From assembly GCF_004349245.1 (NCBI RefSeq), contig NZ_SMLC01000065.1, positions 1 to 38,029 of the forward strand: a stretch of DNA of 38,029 nucleotides, given 5' to 3'. The first letter of the stretch is position 1. Every line of letters begins with the position of its first letter. The position numbers and the translations under genes are program-made. Of the stretch, positions 37,245 to 38,029 are shown piece by piece. This stretch comes from Actinomadura sp. 6K520. Lineage in GTDB: Bacteria > Actinomycetota > Actinomycetes > Streptosporangiales > Streptosporangiaceae. The notes under the pieces were generated by a model. That model ran no database searches. It was not told where the DNA came from and was given only the letters and a program-made list of their open reading frames with translations.

Positions 37245-38029
37245 TCAGAAGAGGCAGCGGACGGGTTTCTGGTCGTCCTCGGGTGCCAGTGCGTTGGCGA
37301 TGAGCTGGTGGGTGACGGGGCTGGCGACGATGACGCCGTGCTCCGCGATCGCGCGGGGGCACACGTCCTGGAGCAGGACGTTGTTCACGTTGTCGCCCGT
37401 GAGGAACTGCGACTGGTACGGGGTGACGATCTCGTCGTACTTGGTGACGATGGTGGTGTACTCGACGCCGGGTTCGGTCTGGCCGCCGGCGTTGAGCGCG
37501 GTGAGGAAGTCGGAGTCCCTCACCTGCTGGTAGCAGGAGTAGCAGACGTAGGCGCCGAGGTCGACGATGCCGAACCGCTCGGCCAGCTCGGTCAGGCCGA
37601 AGAGGTCCGTCCCGGCGTTGGACGGGGCGACGCCGACCAGGTGGCGGACGTGGGCGGCGCCGCCGAGGTTCTTCAGGTAGTAGCGCGGCATCATGCCGCC
37701 CTGGGAGTGGCCGACGAGGTCGACCTTGGCGGCGCCGGTCTCCGATTTCACCTGGGTGACGAACGCGGCCAGCTGCCGTGCGGAGATGGTGATGTCGCCG
37801 GTGCCCTGGATGAAGCCGTTCGGCGCGCCGCCGTAGTTGAAGGCGTAGACGCAGTGCCCGGCCCTGCGCAGTGCCGGGACCGTGGCGAACCAGTTGTCGA
37901 GGGCGTTGGCGAAGGTGCCGTGGACGAGGACCAGCGGCACGGGCCGCGACTGGGAGCGGCAGGACCAGTCGTTGACCCCGGGCGGTAGCAGCCCGGGGAC
38001 GGGGGCGTCGGGGTCACTGGCCGGAGGTG
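37245..38029 (-). CDS. Secreted triacylglycerol lipase/esterase (5' end outside window)
   Basis: The minus strand is open from the window edge to the stop at 37245; the start and signal peptide lie outside. The visible part begins PPASDPDAPVPGLLPPGVND, then WSC and RPVPLVLVHGTFANALDNWF (oxyanion region), VDLVGHSQGGMMPRYYLKNL (nucleophile Ser in GHSQGG), and ends with VASPVTHQLIANALAPEDDQ, containing a plausible catalytic His. The Cys pairs (YVCYSCYQQ, DVCPRAI) suggest an extracellular disulfide-bonded enzyme. This pattern is that of actinobacterial secreted lipases/esterases related to the EstA/LipA-type class 2 group. An internal GTG at 37940 would skip the conserved NDWSC block and is not the start. 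Confidence 0.88.
   Translation of the reverse strand, partial: PPASDPDAPVPGLLPPGVNDWSCRSQSRPVPLVLVHGTFANALDNWFATVPALRRAGHCVYAFNYGGAPNGFIQGTGDITISARQLAAFVTQVKSETGAAKVDLVGHSQGGMMPRYYLKNLGGAAHVRHLVGVAPSNAGTDLFGLTELAERFGIVDLGAYVCYSCYQQVRDSDFLTALNAGGQTEPGVEYTTIVTKYDEIVTPYQSQFLTGDNVNNVLLQDVCPRAIAEHGVIVASPVTHQLIANALAPEDDQKPVRCLF

Noticed and set aside
1..38029. CRISPR arrays, tRNA/rRNA genes, insertion sequences, prophage
   Set aside because: No regularly spaced repeats, tRNA-like cloverleaf, transposase motif or phage gene was seen on either strand. Short RNA genes could still be missed by eye.

Overview
The window is chromosomal DNA from a high-GC actinomycete, most likely of the Actinomadura/Thermomonosporaceae or a neighbouring Streptosporangiales/Streptomyces-like lineage. 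This is inferred from strong G/C bias at third codon positions, many GTG and some TTG starts, an XRE-DUF397 pair with a RsbW-like ATPase, a SAV_2336-type protein, DUF6879, and the fdxA-dapC pair. No rRNA, tRNA, CRISPR array, transposase or prophage gene was seen. Most of the window is accessory or regulatory gene content around a few conserved housekeeping genes.

Layout. 1-3855 (minus): a four-gene cassette of small trypsin-co-occurring protein, trypsin-like peptidase with a VMAP C-terminal region, MoxR-type AAA ATPase and SAV_2336-type protein with a vWA-like domain (cut by the window edge). It resembles the VMAP ternary conflict systems, but the ATPase gene carries a one-base frameshift. 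3921-5730: an MmcQ/YjbR protein and a GT-C-type membrane glycosyltransferase. 5919-7760: DUF397 and XRE genes divergent from a HATPase and a small coupled protein. 7769-10889 (minus): an operon of lipoprotein, secreted protein and membrane Ser/Thr kinase. 11046-16136: a quinone-oxidoreductase-like gene behind a MerR/SoxR-type promoter, an alpha/beta hydrolase, a CysRS-derived protein without catalytic motifs, a methyltransferase, a small unknown and an enoyl-CoA hydratase. 16301-19118: a polysaccharide deacetylase lipoprotein, a stand-alone Rv0428c-type SH3 domain, ferredoxin fdxA and aminotransferase dapC.

19296-22957 (plus): a compact five-gene operon of DUF4178, DUF2617, DUF4247 lipoprotein, DUF350 membrane protein and membrane-anchored spermidine-synthase-like enzyme, suggesting polyamine chemistry at the envelope. 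22974-24894: a MerR regulator divergent from an acyl-CoA dehydrogenase, with a palindrome between them. 24907-26890 (minus): the KtrB/KtrA potassium uptake pair. 27031-28415 (minus): a VOC protein, an unrecognised fragment, and a Doc-type toxin/RHH antitoxin pair whose toxin lacks the signature histidine. 28540-29822: a DHFR-like reductase divergent from a TetR regulator, with two copies of one palindromic operator between them. 29913-32051 (minus): a second Ser/Thr kinase, a DksA/TraR zinc-finger protein and a secreted inhibitor I36-like protein.

32440-34671 (plus): an apparent four-gene operon behind a very good sigma70-like promoter in an unusually AT-rich stretch, comprising a 64-residue protein with two cysteines, DUF6879, a PhyH-type oxygenase with an atypical metal motif, and a GNAT acetyltransferase. 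It converges on and overlaps a large NB-ARC/TPR STAND ATPase (34605-37001). The window ends inside a secreted lipase gene with a strong hairpin after it.

The strongest candidates for new biology are the 64-residue/DUF6879/PhyH/GNAT operon, the DUF4178-to-SpeE polyamine operon with a seven-codon leader ORF, and the lipoprotein/secreted protein/kinase operon. All functional links between genes are inferences from gene order and motifs; no database search was run.
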